Origin: Evernia prunastri
Taxonomy: Eukaryota > Ascomycota > Lecanoromycetes > Lecanorales > Parmeliaceae
Assembly: GCA_003184365.1 (NCBI GenBank)
Contig: NKYR01000049.1
Span: 186,001-250,000, forward strand
DNA length: 64,000 nucleotides
Direction of reading: 5' to 3'
This document shows, piece after piece, positions 24,610-35,078 of the stretch. Each line of letters starts with the position of its first letter. The stretch's first letter is position 1. The notes beneath the pieces were generated by a model. It ran no database searches. It was not told where the DNA came from and worked only from the letters and a program-made list of their open reading frames with translations. A program made the translations under genes and the position numbers.

Positions 24610-26685
24610 ATGGCTGAGCAGAGCCAGACAAGTTCTATTCAGGACCGCATCCGCACTCTGAATCTAGGTCAAGTCGGCCGGGCACCCATCACCGCCTATG
24701 CTTCGAAAGATGACATCCCCCCAGAATATACGCAGACCAGGCCTCCGATAGAGCAAAGAAGTCAGTCTATAAGTGTGCCTCAAACGTCTGCATCCAACAG
24801 GCTGTCGAGCAATGGCATTGGCAACGAGCCCAATGGCCCAAAAAGACAAGGCGTACTGCCACCCCCTACGAATATCATTCGAACCGGTCAAACTGTCTCG
24901 CAGCCTGCGAAGCCTACCGCGGCACCCCCTCCAAGGTTACCTGTGAGGAAAATGTCTTCGCAACCTTCACCTGCACTGCCACCCCGGAGACCATCTGAGA
25001 ACCTACAGTTGAGCAAAAAGGCTTCAAATGAGTCGGTTTCTTCGACCTTCTCAAATATCTCCACAATGTCCGCTCTGTCCAACGGGACGGCCAAGACTGT
25101 ACATTCGAGGACACCTTCTATGGATGGAAGTCGAGTCAAAGCCCCTGCCTTCGATCCTTCGACTTTACCGCCACTGCCCCCCAAGCGGACAAAGGAGGAT
25201 GTGGAGAAAAGGTATCAGGATATTGAGAAGTCAAAGGCATTCCCCGGGTACAAAGACGTGGATAGGGCGAGGATGCCATTGGTAGGTGCTAAGTCAACGT
25301 CCAGCATTGCAACTGTGGAGATCAGGCCTCCCCCGACTACACCATCGCTTCCTCCTAGAAGACCTACACGGCCAGCGTCGGGGACCGTTACGACGCGAGA
25401 TTCGCCAGAGCTACCACCTCCTATGCCAGCCAGGTCTGCTCTTTCCTATAGTATGAACAAACCCCAGGCCCAAGAGCCAAATATTGAAGGCAACGGTAGA
25501 GCACCAAGTCCAGCACCGCCTAAATCTGGGATACCGCCACCGGTTCCCCTCACATCACGCCCCGATCTTGCTAAACTGCATTCCACAAATCCAAAGGCTC
25601 AGCCTCAAATAGCTCTTCCTGCATCCTCCTGCCTACTCTGCCGCGATTTCTCGGCCCCAGACGTCCACGCTGCCAAGTTTCCTCGCGAATCAGTCCCCTC
25701 TCTTGACTGGATAGCCACTCAACTTACCACTCCCTTCTCATCTCCCACGGATCAAGCCCGCGCAATTTTTACCTGGCTCCACCATAATATATCCTACGAC
25801 GTCGAAGCCTTCTTCAACAATCGCGTCCAACCCTCCACCCCTGCTTCGACCCTCATGAGCGGTCTTGCAGTCTGCGAAGGCTATGCTGGCCTCTTTACTG
25901 CCATAGCTACAACGGCTGGTCTCGAATCTGTTGTCATCGGTGGTCACGGAAAAGGGTTCGGCTTCTCTGCGCTACCTCCAGGCGCACCATTGCCTGCGGA
26001 ATACTCTACGCATGCCTGGAATGCTGTCAAGATCGATAACGGAGAGTGGAAGCTCATCGACTGCTGCTGGGGTGCCGGTAATGTCAATGGGAAGGGCCAG
26101 CCTTACAAAAAGCACTTCTCGCCGCGCTTTTTCACGATGTCCAATGACGAGTTCGGGCTACGGCATTTCCCCACTAACAAATCCCAGCTCTTCCGCTCGG
26201 ATGGTAGGAGACTGAGCTGGGAAGAGTACATACTTGGTGATACGGGTGGAGCGTTACTGCAGATCTACTCTGGCGTTGCGGAGAAGGAGGGCGTTAGCGA
26301 AACAAGCTTTCTACCCAAATACCTCAAACTACCTGTCCAACCCTCCGCTCACGCCGGGCCGACCGTCCGCTTCCAGTTCTCTCGCATCTGCGAACACTGG
26401 GATCCCGTACGCAACGGAGCAGGCAAACCATATGTCTTCATCATAGCGATCCACGGTATTGACGGGCGAGAGGATGACTTCGTTCCCTTTGAGACCAACG
26501 GAATATTTTGGTGGGCGGACGTCGTGCCTCAGAAACTGGGAGCGCCGGGTCAAAGGGTCAGCGCGTACACCGTCGAGACGCTGAACGGGCAGAGCGGCCG
26601 GGGTCTGAGTGTGGACGAGTACAGGGCAAAGAAGGGGAGAGTGGGGATGGGCTTTGGGGGGTTGGCCATGTGGGAGCTCGTTTAG
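24610..26685 (+). CDS. Transglutaminase-like (Cyk3/kyphoscoliosis-type) cytoskeletal protein
   Basis: Single-exon frame of 691 aa. Seen: a disordered N-terminal half of about 330 residues rich in PPxPP motifs (LPPRRPS, LPPLPPKR, PPPPVPL-like), suited to SH3 binding, then a transglutaminase-like core. Putative catalytic residues are Cys in GLAVCEGYAG, His in STHAWNAV and Asp in WKLIDCCWGAG, the order of the papain-like triad in KY/Cyk3 proteins. Family knowledge: fungal Cyk3 acts at the cytokinetic ring, with SH3 and transglutaminase-like domains; here I see no SH3 domain, so this is a Cyk3-related paralogue or partner rather than certain Cyk3. The ATG at 24610 has a good context and no earlier in-frame Met. 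Confidence 0.8.
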   Translation: MAEQSQTSSIQDRIRTLNLGQVGRAPITAYASKDDIPPEYTQTRPPIEQRSQSISVPQTSASNRLSSNGIGNEPNGPKRQGVLPPPTNIIRTGQTVSQPAKPTAAPPPRLPVRKMSSQPSPALPPRRPSENLQLSKKASNESVSSTFSNISTMSALSNGTAKTVHSRTPSMDGSRVKAPAFDPSTLPPLPPKRTKEDVEKRYQDIEKSKAFPGYKDVDRARMPLVGAKSTSSIATVEIRPPPTTPSLPPRRPTRPASGTVTTRDSPELPPPMPARSALSYSMNKPQAQEPNIEGNGRAPSPAPPKSGIPPPVPLTSRPDLAKLHSTNPKAQPQIALPASSCLLCRDFSAPDVHAAKFPRESVPSLDWIATQLTTPFSSPTDQARAIFTWLHHNISYDVEAFFNNRVQPSTPASTLMSGLAVCEGYAGLFTAIATTAGLESVVIGGHGKGFGFSALPPGAPLPAEYSTHAWNAVKIDNGEWKLIDCCWGAGNVNGKGQPYKKHFSPRFFTMSNDEFGLRHFPTNKSQLFRSDGRRLSWEEYILGDTGGALLQIYSGVAEKEGVSETSFLPKYLKLPVQPSAHAGPTVRFQFSRICEHWDPVRNGAGKPYVFIIAIHGIDGREDDFVPFETNGIFWWADVVPQKLGAPGQRVSAYTVETLNGQSGRGLSVDEYRAKKGRVGMGFGGLAMWELV

Positions 26686-28610
26686 GAAAGGAAAGGAAAG
26701 GACTGGCTGACTGTATAACGCGCGGTTGTAAGTAATGGATCTGGCGTACTGCGATGAGTGGAGCTTCATGATGACACGGCAGCGGAAGAAAACTTGCGTA
26801 AGCATTGGATGCTTTGGAACAGAAGCCGACGATGATGTGTATAGTCATGTTGGAACATAACCCCATTTGTAACTGATAGACCGCTAGCTATGAAACAAAA
26901 TCTCGCTTGACACATACACCTCTCCGCTCTCCACCTCCCGCGCCTCTCAACCCCCTCCTCCGCTCTCGCCCTGCCTACCCACCCCTGCCACTCGGACACC
27001 AACCCGGTCTGCGTCAGGTCTGAGATGTCTTGAACGCGGCATTAAGTCGTGATCGTTTTACCGACGACAAGCGTCGAGCGTGGTCAGTTCGAGAAGGCGC
27101 GGGCTCGATCAACGGTTTCATGAATTTCGTCAACGCCCTCGAAGAGCAGGGCGGTTGCCAACTTTGTTCAGTCCTTCGAGAGCGCTGCCATGGTTATTTT
27201 GCACCGTCGGGCCCCCGCGGATTTGTGTCCCTATAAGGCGACGTTTCGACGTCCACATGCCCAGATGATGTATTGCGGAACCCAGTGCCTAGTAATTCGT
27301 CTGGCAGATCGAAGCTTTTCGACAAGAATCCGGGACAGAGAGAGATGGAAAACTCCATCTGTTGGAGTCGTTGACGGATCCTACTCTCGAGATCTCGGGT
27401 TTGGGATTTTTTTCCGTCACTTCAGCTTGCGTTCTTTACTCTGCCTTTGTTCGCGCGCGTGTGTCTGGCTTCTTTCAGATCTTGTAAGTCTCCGCGCGAA
27501 TTTATTTTTGCTTCCGAGTCGATGTTGCCGTTACCGCTCTTCTCTCCGGGACCTTCCTCCGTGGTGCGGCGCGTGATCGACCGTTTTGAGGACTGCTCGG
27601 CGTGGGTTCGTCACCCCCCCGCCGGTGGGAGCCAAGGATGCTGCTTTCGGGAAAGGGGTGCATGTTCGAGGGCCAGGAGTTGAGGATATGTAGTTTTTGG
27701 TGCTGGGGACTTGGTGGCGAGAGGTGGAGGAAAGTGATAGGAGGGAGAGAGCGTGGGAGACCGGGTTGGGATCGATGGTTTCGTGCCGCGTTGGGAGTCT
27801 TCGGACACGGATCGGCGGTAGTTGATCCTGGGGAACTTGCCGTCCTTCAACCCGTTAATTCGAGCCCGCAGCTATTCGTGCTCCCTCTGTTCGGATTGGT
27901 AGGGGTGGGCCTTGGTGAAGGTTCCGCGATGCAGGACTCCATTATACATGAAGTTTCGAGCATTGTAAGATGGTATGTAAGACTTTCTGAGGAGAGACTG
28001 CGAGGGTGTCAAGTCTCCTCTGACATACATAGGTATTCTGGTACAGGTCTGCTTCATTCGAACTAGCTGATCCGGCAAAAGTCCCTCGCCTGAAAATGCG
28101 GTGGCACTCGATGAGGCAGGCCATGACGCCTTAAGCTGTGTCTGCTGTAAGTCGAGATTTTTTTCCCCCGAGGTGCTCGATGACTGTGGGCCCTCTTCCC
28201 CCTAAAATGAGCATAGAGTTCGGAGATCGGCTCCCAGTCTAGGCTCAAACACGGTTATCCTTGCCTCTGGATGGCCCCGCTCTAAGTTGATTGCGGGCTC
28301 GTTTGTTTCTCAACGGCGAGCTCAGAGCGGTGGCTTGCGCGATGTGCTGGTATGGGGATCTTTGCGGGTGATTGTCCGGGCCTTGTTAACATTCAGCTTG
28401 AGCGGGTCTTTCGCTGTTTTTGTCAAGAAACTCGGATCGAAAGTCGCTGGGGTCTCTCCAGTCGTTCACTTCGCGATGCTACTCCGGAGTGTGTCTTCGG
28501 CTTCTTTTTGGTTCTCGCGTTGCCACTGGCTGTTGACTTGATGTGGCTGCTTTTCCTAATCTCTGGATTGTAAAGGCGTACTGCTCTGGTGGCTGTACAG
28601 CTCCCTTCGT
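26686..28610. other. Gene-poor region
   Basis: Several frames of 60-150 codons occur on both strands, but none shows a recognisable motif, and they overlap one another. I cannot support a gene here. Composition is more GC-rich than the decayed regions further right. Confidence 0.4.
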
Positions 28611-29560
28611 TGGTAAGATCTGAAGATGAGATCCGAATTCCAGTGTTTGGTTGGGCCACGGTGGTAAGCAGGTGATCGCGGCACCAAGGTATATACAGCT
28701 TCCCCTTCTTCTTGGTGGTCAGTGACAGCACCGAGAAAATCACATGAGACCGTTCCCGCAAAGTCTTGCGCGATACTGTGGCTCTTGAAGGCTCTATCCT
28801 CTTTCGTCATTCCGACTCGGTGCCTCGGTAAAGATTGGGATCGATGATGTCCCCCATGCGTTTTTGAAACAGGGTGTCGATACAACCCTCTTCGCAGGTG
28901 AGATCTGAAGACGAATTTTAGTGTTTGATTGAATCACTGTGATAAGTAGGGAATGTCGGCATCAAGGTGTATATAGCTTCTTCTTCTTCCTCTTCTTGGT
29001 GATTGGTGAGAGCGCCGAGATGGTCACATGAGACTGTTCCCGCAAAATCTTGCGCGATACTATGGCTTTTGAATGCTCGCTCCTCTTTCGTCGTTCCACT
29101 TGGTGGCTCAGAGAAGATGAGGATCAGTGATGTCCCCCGTGCGTTTTGAAAAGAGGGTGTCGGTGTTCGCGTACGTCTGGAAAGGAAGGAGCAGCTGCTT
29201 CCACCTGCTGCGATCCCACGAAAGAGCACATCTTAGAAAATAACGTTTCTTCGTTGGCCGGCATGAAAGGTTTTCTGGCCTTGAACTCATAGCTTTTTCT
29301 TCTTGATGATCAGTGACAGCGTCGCGATAGTCTCAGAAGATCGTTCTCGCATAGTCCTGCGGGATACTGTGGCTCTTGAGGCCTCTCTCTCTCTCCTCTT
29401 TCGTCCTATCACTCGGTGCCTTCGAGAAGGTAAGGATCAGTGATTTTATCCATGCGTTTTTGAAATAAGGTGTTGATATTCGCGGAGGTATGGTTGGGAG
29501 GGAGGAGCTGCTTTTGCCTTGTGCGGCGGTCCTATGAAGGACCACATTTAAGGAAAACTA
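28611..29560 (-). repeat. Three diverged tandem copies of a ~300-bp unit encoding a shared peptide
   Basis: Copies at about 28611-28892, 28893-29195 and 29196-29560 align at offsets of about 284 and 307 bp. On the minus strand each has an open frame (28556..28885, 28918..29229, 29333..29545) sharing FKSHSIAQDFAGTVSCD or its variant LKSHSIPQDYARTIF, preceded by TKE-(E/D)R and, in two copies, by an F(Q/K)NA segment and SLILxFS. The first two also share DHQEE and a TLxP motif. No known family. Conservation is at peptide level despite third-position change in places, but no copy is a complete gene that I can define. Likely a lineage-specific tandem family or repeated exon. Confidence 0.6.
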
Positions 29561-29840
29561 TCTTTTCTTCTTTGTCCGAAATAAAAGATTTTCTGACATT
29601 GAACTTTTTCAGCCGATAACCCCCTTGTGGTGGTTGCTTGTGTCACAACTTGATGTTGGCTCCGATGACTTGTATGCAGCATGCGGTTCATCAAAGGTTC
29701 GTCCAAATCCCCTTTCGAGCCGTGTCTTTATTAAAGAAGAGTCCTGCGTCACTGATGGAATGCTGACTCGGAAGTAGTCGAGAGGATGACGGATCACGTT
29801 CTTCTCGTTGCGCACCGTCAAGCAACGTTCCGATTATCGT

Positions 29841-30101
29841 TTGGGTGCTTCATCGACTAGCCTCGAGCTTGTCGAGACATGACTTGAGTGTATCGCGCCC
29901 TTGAAAATTTGCTGATGGACCGATTCGGGCATCCTGCACATCTGGCGTGCGAATTCTTTTGGCCCGTTATAATTTGGGGACTTCATCGACTAGCTTCGAG
30001 CTTGTCGAGACATGACTTGAGTGTATCACGCCCTTGAGAAGTTGCCGATGGACTGCTTCGGGGATTCTGTACATCTGTCGTGCGGGTTCTTTTGGCTCGT
30101 T
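29841..30101 (-). repeat. 133-bp tandem duplication of a gene's 3' end
   Basis: Blocks 29841..29968 and 29974..30101 are about 85-90% alike by eye, offset 133 bp. On the minus strand both encode KRxRTxDVQ..GRDTLKSCLDKLEASR followed by a stop. The copy at 29974..30101 is the end of the upstream coding frame, and the other lies in its 3' flank. Confidence 0.75.
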
Positions 30102-30786
30102 TCAAGCCTGGCTGGCTTTCGTGGGGCGTCTCATCTGTTAGATGGAATGTAGAAGAAATTTCCGAAAGAGCATGGGAATCCCAAGAATAAAGGTGAGGAT
30201 CCGTGGGGCCGCCCCATCCATTTTCCGCACAGGATACCAAGAACGTCTGACATCGTCTCGAAGTCTGGGCCACCAATAGGCTGTGGAATTGGCCTTCCAG
30301 GGTGGCCTGCGTTAGGGGAGTCATGTGTGTGGCGAGGGATTCTAAGCTGAAGGTCATCGTCATCAGGGACGAGTAGACGGTCTTGATGATGAGTAGATTC
30401 GTCCGTCTCTCTCTCTCGTTTAGCTCCGCGAGAGGTACGCGTTTCGGCTTATGAGCGCCGAAGTTTAGGGCTTGAGAGATGGATTTGATCCCGTCGTCTT
30501 TTCGATAGGCGCGATCCAGTGCAAGGTCTAAGGCGACCAAGTGGTCGATAGGATCGTCGGAGTCGTCCTCGGCGTCCTCGACGGTGACGGTTGAGGGTTG
30601 TTCCGGGCTGGATTTCGTTGCGGAGACTGGTGCGAGAGCCAGAGAGCGCAGCTTTGTGGCGGTGTCCGAAGGTCCGTAGGTCTGGATGTCGATATTTCCG
30701 GGCTTTAGGACGGTCTGCCATTGGCGTGCACGGCGGCTACAGTGTCCGTCTCGTCCTAGGCCGTCTCCAAGTGGCGCGTCTTTTTT
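29983..30786 (-). CDS. Orphan coding exon, acidic and Leu-rich, function unknown
   Basis: An open frame of 267 codons ends at TAG 29983..29985. It is bounded upstream by CTTTCCAG (acceptor at 30787) and an in-frame TAG beyond, so it may be the last exon of a spliced gene, or the transcript may start just after the TATATAA motif at about 30815. No ATG opens the frame early: the first in-frame Met lies about 100 residues in. Seen: an acidic patch (VEDAEDDSDDP), a helical Leu-rich middle and the C-terminal GRDTLKSCLDKLEASR that is duplicated downstream. No family recognised and no catalytic motif seen. Confidence 0.4.
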   Translation of the reverse strand, partial: KKDAPLGDGLGRDGHCSRRARQWQTVLKPGNIDIQTYGPSDTATKLRSLALAPVSATKSSPEQPSTVTVEDAEDDSDDPIDHLVALDLALDRAYRKDDGIKSISQALNFGAHKPKRVPLAELNERERRTNLLIIKTVYSSLMTMTFSLESLATHMTPLTQATLEGQFHSLLVAQTSRRCQTFLVSCAENGWGGPTDPHLYSWDSHALSEISSTFHLTDETPHESQPGLKRAKRTRTTDVQNPRSSPSATSQGRDTLKSCLDKLEASR

Positions 30787-31104
30787 CTGGAAAGACTAGA
30801 ATGTGGAGTTATATAGGCACAGAGTGAGCGTTCCCAGAACGCAAACTCGTAGGTGGCGATAGTTGCTTGAGAGGAGTGGATTGCTGGCTCCCGACCACTT
30901 GAAAAAAAGGGTGGAGTGGTATTTGCCAGACGCGAGGTCCTGAGTATGCCAGTGTTAAAATTAGTATCGACTGACAACGTTCTTTAGGTTGCATTTAAAG
31001 ATGATGTCCGGTCCCACATCAAGCAACGGAATTCGAGTAAGATTGGTGCGGACCTCACGAAGTAATGTTGCGGCAAAAGAATGGATAGACATCACTGGCC
31101 AACT

Positions 31105-31626
31105 TCACCCCTCCCACATCTTCCAGAGATCGGGAAAAGGAAATGGCATGCCCATGCGAGAGGCCAAGTTGCGAGTGGTGCCTGAAGCTTCCGGTTTTGC
31201 GTTTGCAGGCTCTGTTGGCGCTGCGTCTGCCGAGTCGGAAGCTTCTTGTACATTAGCAGGGTGGTGATGTTCGCCGGCATCCTGCTGCTCCGATGTGCTG
31301 CACCGTGGGGACTGGTGGAGTGCTCCGTGGATTGCTTGGAAGTATAGATACTTTCCGTCCGCTCTTTTTGTTGCTTCGTGGGAGAAGGATTCGGAAAATG
31401 GTTTCGTCCATTCCTTCTCAGTGTGTGGCACTGTGCCGAATGCGGTGTTGATGACAGCCGACAATGAGACGCGACTGAAGTTATCACCATACTGTTTCAG
31501 AAGAGTACATAAGTCTCGATGAAGAAAATACAGACTCCTTGGTCGAGTTTCTTCATATATTCGATGAGCCTTGTGGCTCCGCAGCCTCAGCTGTATCCTC
31601 GATCTTTTTCGGCCTATGGTAGACAA
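31105..31626 (-). CDS. Hypothetical orphan ORF
   Basis: A 173-codon frame starting MSTIGRKRSRIQ and ending PFPDLWKMWEG. The frame is open further upstream to about 31737, where GTCCTTCAG could be a splice acceptor. Beyond its stop, a TACTAAT branch-like site and CAG (about 30941) suggest a further exon in 30756..30940. No family recognised. It lies between the short multi-intron candidate and the orphan exon at 29983..30786, all on the minus strand, so these may be one split gene. Confidence 0.3.
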   Translation of the reverse strand: MSTIGRKRSRIQLRLRSHKAHRIYEETRPRSLYFLHRDLCTLLKQYGDNFSRVSLSAVINTAFGTVPHTEKEWTKPFSESFSHEATKRADGKYLYFQAIHGALHQSPRCSTSEQQDAGEHHHPANVQEASDSADAAPTEPANAKPEASGTTRNLASRMGMPFPFPDLWKMWEG

Positions 31627-31815
31627 CGCGTCTTCTGTCGGATCTTCGACTTTGGAAGTATCTCGTGAACGGAAGAACCAGGTGCTTTTGGATACCGTGT
31701 GGTGCTCTTGAGAATTAAGACTCGAAGGATTCGGACGCTGCTGAAGGACACCACATTGTCAGTGTACTATCTCCCACAGCACTTCTGCCAAGGCCCATCT
31801 CACCCAGTCGCACGT

Positions 31816-32252
31816 TCATCCTTTGTCCTTCTCGACTCTAGTGCCGTCGAGAGCTGGCAGCTCTCGTCCGGGGACGATTCTTGGAAGCCCTCGGATCCTT
31901 TGAGAGTGCAAAGTATCACAGCTGCTTCGTGCCTCTCTCGAGCCTCCTCACTCACTCCCGATCTTCATCTTCGCTGTTGTGCGCTAGCATCTCGCTAAAC
32001 GCACGCCGTTCCTTCCGCTGTTCAGCCCGCTCTTCGGCCAGCTGCACGTCCTCTTGCAACCTCTCTCCTCCGTCAGTGAAGATTGCTTTCCTGAGGTATC
32101 GTCAGAGTGTTGTTCTTCAGTGGTCATCCTTCTCCGTGATGATGAAGAACTTACTTCAAGAAGCCCTTATTGTCTTCCACCTCTAAGCGCTTCTCAGGTC
32201 GCGCCTGCACTCGGAGCTCTCCCTTGAGCTTCTGCGTCTCGCTCGACTGCAT
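31816..32252 (-). CDS. Candidate small three-exon coiled-coil protein
   Basis: From ATG 32252: exon 32252..32155, intron 32091..32154 (GTAAGT..TCTGACG..CAG), exon 32090..31956, intron starting GTGAGT at 31955 and ending at 31898 or 31880 (both in frame), then a last exon to TGA 31816. Product about 98-104 aa, highly charged and helical (LAEERAEQRKERRAF). Two consensus donors, a good branch site and an AT-rich TATA-like run at about 32375-32390 on the minus strand support a real gene. No homologue recognised; the third exon is the least certain part. Confidence 0.4.
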
Positions 32253-32399
32253 GGTGAGTGAGATGTTTGTTATGTAGCAGAGCGGGTGAGAGATGAGGAT
32301 GAAAGCTGAATGTTGGTGGAAGGTGGGTTGATGGAAGGTGATGGTGAAGGAAGATTGAGGATTTGTGTGGTGAAAATATATATTTTTAAGGTGGCAGGG

Positions 32400-32495
32400 T
32401 TGCTTAGTCGTTGACCACTGCTTAGTCGTTCGCCCAGTCTTTAGGTAGAGCGAATAGGACTGGCCATCTCGAAGAGCTGCTTAGTCGCCCAATCG
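32400..32495. repeat. Three copies of TGCTTAGTCG
   Basis: The 10-mer occurs at about 32401, 32419 and 32481, the last followed by CCCAATCGCCCAA. It lies 150-240 bp upstream of the candidate minus-strand gene start at 32252, so it may be a promoter element; it could also be a decayed tandem repeat. Confidence 0.35.
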
Positions 32496-33344
32496 CCCAA
32501 GGAGGAGAGAGTGTTGGGCAGTCCGTAATGCTTGGCTAGTCCCTAGCTTCGAGATGACAAGACAGTGATTCACAGATGAAGACATCTCAATCCAGCAGAG
32601 GCCGTTAATGGCTAGATCTTGTACGTGGATAATAACGGTTTGCTATCCTTTCATCTCAAGCATGTCAAACTCCGATCCAGAATCTCTGTGGCATAATCTC
32701 GGAGGAGAAAGAGGAAATGAAAAAACCATCACGGCTGAATATGAAGGTTGGGAAAAGGGGTTATTTCATGAAAGGGAGACTCAAGGCTGATGACACATTT
32801 GTTGCGGTCCATGATAAGCGTCCTCCGCTTCGAGATCAAACCATCGCCTTAGTAGCTGCGGTCGATGATGAGGTATGTCTCCCAGAGGGGCATGAACCTG
32901 ACATGGTGGGTATTCCATGTGGATGCGGTACAGATGAAGCCCGGTGCAGCATGTCTTAAAAAGATAAGCCAAAAACCCCCATCCTCTCTCCCATGAACCA
33001 TCTGACATTCTTTGCTTCCTGTGGGTCATGGTCTCAAAACGTACAGGTCGAACAAGAAAGTCTGCACCAGTGACTGCACCACTTTCAGAGTCAAGTTGAG
33101 AAGCATTTGTATAGATATATACAAAGCAGAGATGTGATAGTGTTCAAACAAGAAATAAGGTCTCGAGAGGACTGCTTAGGTAGAAGCACTATGTGGTTGA
33201 AGATGTGTAAGAGAGATGGAGACATGTGGTGGGGAGGGACTATTTATGGTGCAGGAAGCCTCTTGCAGAGTGACAAACTGGAGAATGAATATCACGACGG
33301 GTGAAGTGTTGGGGGATGAATTTGCAGATAGTTCCCTATTTCAA

Positions 33345-33920
33345 CAATGAATGCCATCAACATGTGAATCTTTAAGCAGTGAATCCTCAAACAGTTCACT
33401 ACTTCAGCAATGAATACCATAGACAGGTGAATCTCTAAAAGACAAATCCTCAAACAGTTCACTGTTTAAACGATGAATACCATGAACAGGTAAATCTCTG
33501 AGGGATGAATCCTCGAATGATTCACTGTTTAAACGATGAATACCATAAACAGGTGAATATCTGAGGGACCAATCCCCAACCCAATCCTCAAATAGGTTAC
33601 CATCCAAAGGATAAATATCGTAGACTGGGGAATATTTAGGGAGTAGATCCCTAACTCGCTTCGTAGTTGAACAATCAACACCATAAATCAAGACATCATT
33701 GAGGAATAAATCCATAGACAGGACTTTAAAGAGATCATCATAGGTTGAAACAAATGCCATACAGGTAAATCTTCAGGGTGTGAAACCCGAAACGGATTTC
33801 TATATAGATGCTGAATACCATTCATGGGTGAATATTGGGATGGTGCATTCCCAAGTAGGTTTCTTCCTTGCACAATGAACTCTATGATGGGATAAACTTT
33901 CCAGGGGATAGAGCGTTCAG
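33345..33920 (-). repeat. 63-bp tandem repeat encoding a 21-residue unit
   Basis: The marker TGAATACCAT recurs at 33348 (variant), 33411, 33474 and 33537, exactly every 63 bp, with more diverged copies to about 33900. On the minus strand the unit reads like SPVYGIHRLNSESFED with a variable four to five residue joint. The unit length is a multiple of three, so the repeat grew in a coding frame. Confidence 0.75.
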
Positions 33921-34110
33921 CCAGACTACCATCTGCACCATAAATTCCATATATCTGACCCACTCCAAGTATGAAATCCACAAACAGGTGACTCTTTAAG
34001 GGTTTAAAGTCCACATATAAGAAGTCTACAGACTTACTACGCAGCTCAGATGAAGAAGAGAGCGAGCTCACTGGCCACCAGAGTAATGATGAAAGGATCG
34101 AGCCTCTCAA
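33404..34110 (-). pseudogene. Decaying orphan gene made of ~21-residue repeats
   Basis: Two overlapping minus-strand frames (34110..33688 and 33760..33404) carry the same kind of repeat (YSPMNGIQHLYRNPF in the first; YSPVYGIHRLNSESFED and LPVHGIHRLNSELFED in the second). A shift near 33700-33760 and a stop in the next unit at about 33404 break one long repeat protein. The repeat continues past the stop to about 33345. No family recognised. Repeat proteins of this kind are often lineage-specific; role unknown. Confidence 0.5.
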
Positions 34111-35078
34111 TTTACCATCTGTAATCGGCAGAAAGGAGCGCTATTCACATGTTCCACGATGGGCTGACAGCAGACTCATCAGGTTCTGACCGGAGGAAGA
34201 GGATACTTGTTATGTGCAAGTCAATGGCTCGGAAATGAAGCGAAGTAAAGAAAGAGTAAGCTGTTGAAAGGGTGTGGAGATTTGCTGGCTAAAGCGGCGT
34301 TGGAAGTGAGTGGACGGAGAAAGTGAGCCTCGTACGACTTACCATAGTTCATCCGTTGGCTGATAATAATAAACAACAGGGCAGGTAACGGGTTGCTGTT
34401 TAACATCTGCGATCATCTTGCTACTCATGTCGGCTGCATAAGATATAAGGTATTCCGTGTCATGTGAGCGGTACAAGTTGCCCCCCCCTTGGTGCCGCCA
34501 GGAAAACCCAAGAGAGTATCCTATCATGTATGAACAGCAGCATTCAGCATTCCAATCGCATTGCAACATTGCAAACACTCTGCGGCCCAGAGTAAGTAAG
34601 CGGCTACCATTGAACGGATCCCGCTTCCCTTTTACTTTGACCGGAGAAACGGAATTTTTGAGACATTGTTGATGCTCGTCACCGAACGTACCCGACCTTG
34701 ACGGCGTTTATGCGGCGGAGATGGCTGGCTATGGCTGCCTTAATGCGAATTAGAAAAAGGCATAGACTATCTAGAACAATACCTCATGCAGGCCAAGACG
34801 GGAGCAACACCGTCTCGTCGTGCCACACGGCAGACTTACCTTGAAAATCAATACGTAAGGCATAAGCTGACAATCCGCTCGCATGGAGCACGTCTGGGGA
34901 AGTAGCTTCGAATCAGAGCCTGCGGATTCATTAGCAACTTGCATCAATGGAAAATGGAATGGAAGACTCGGGTTCCAAATTCCGACACGGAATACGATGC
35001 TTACGGTAAAATGGTCTGCATTTGACCATTGATTGGAGAAGGGTAATCCTGAATAGCTAGATGGATATATCAAGTGGT
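34111..35078. other. Gene-poor region
   Basis: Nearly 1 kb with only short unsupported frames on both strands. No repeat, RNA gene or regulatory element could be supported. Confidence 0.4.
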
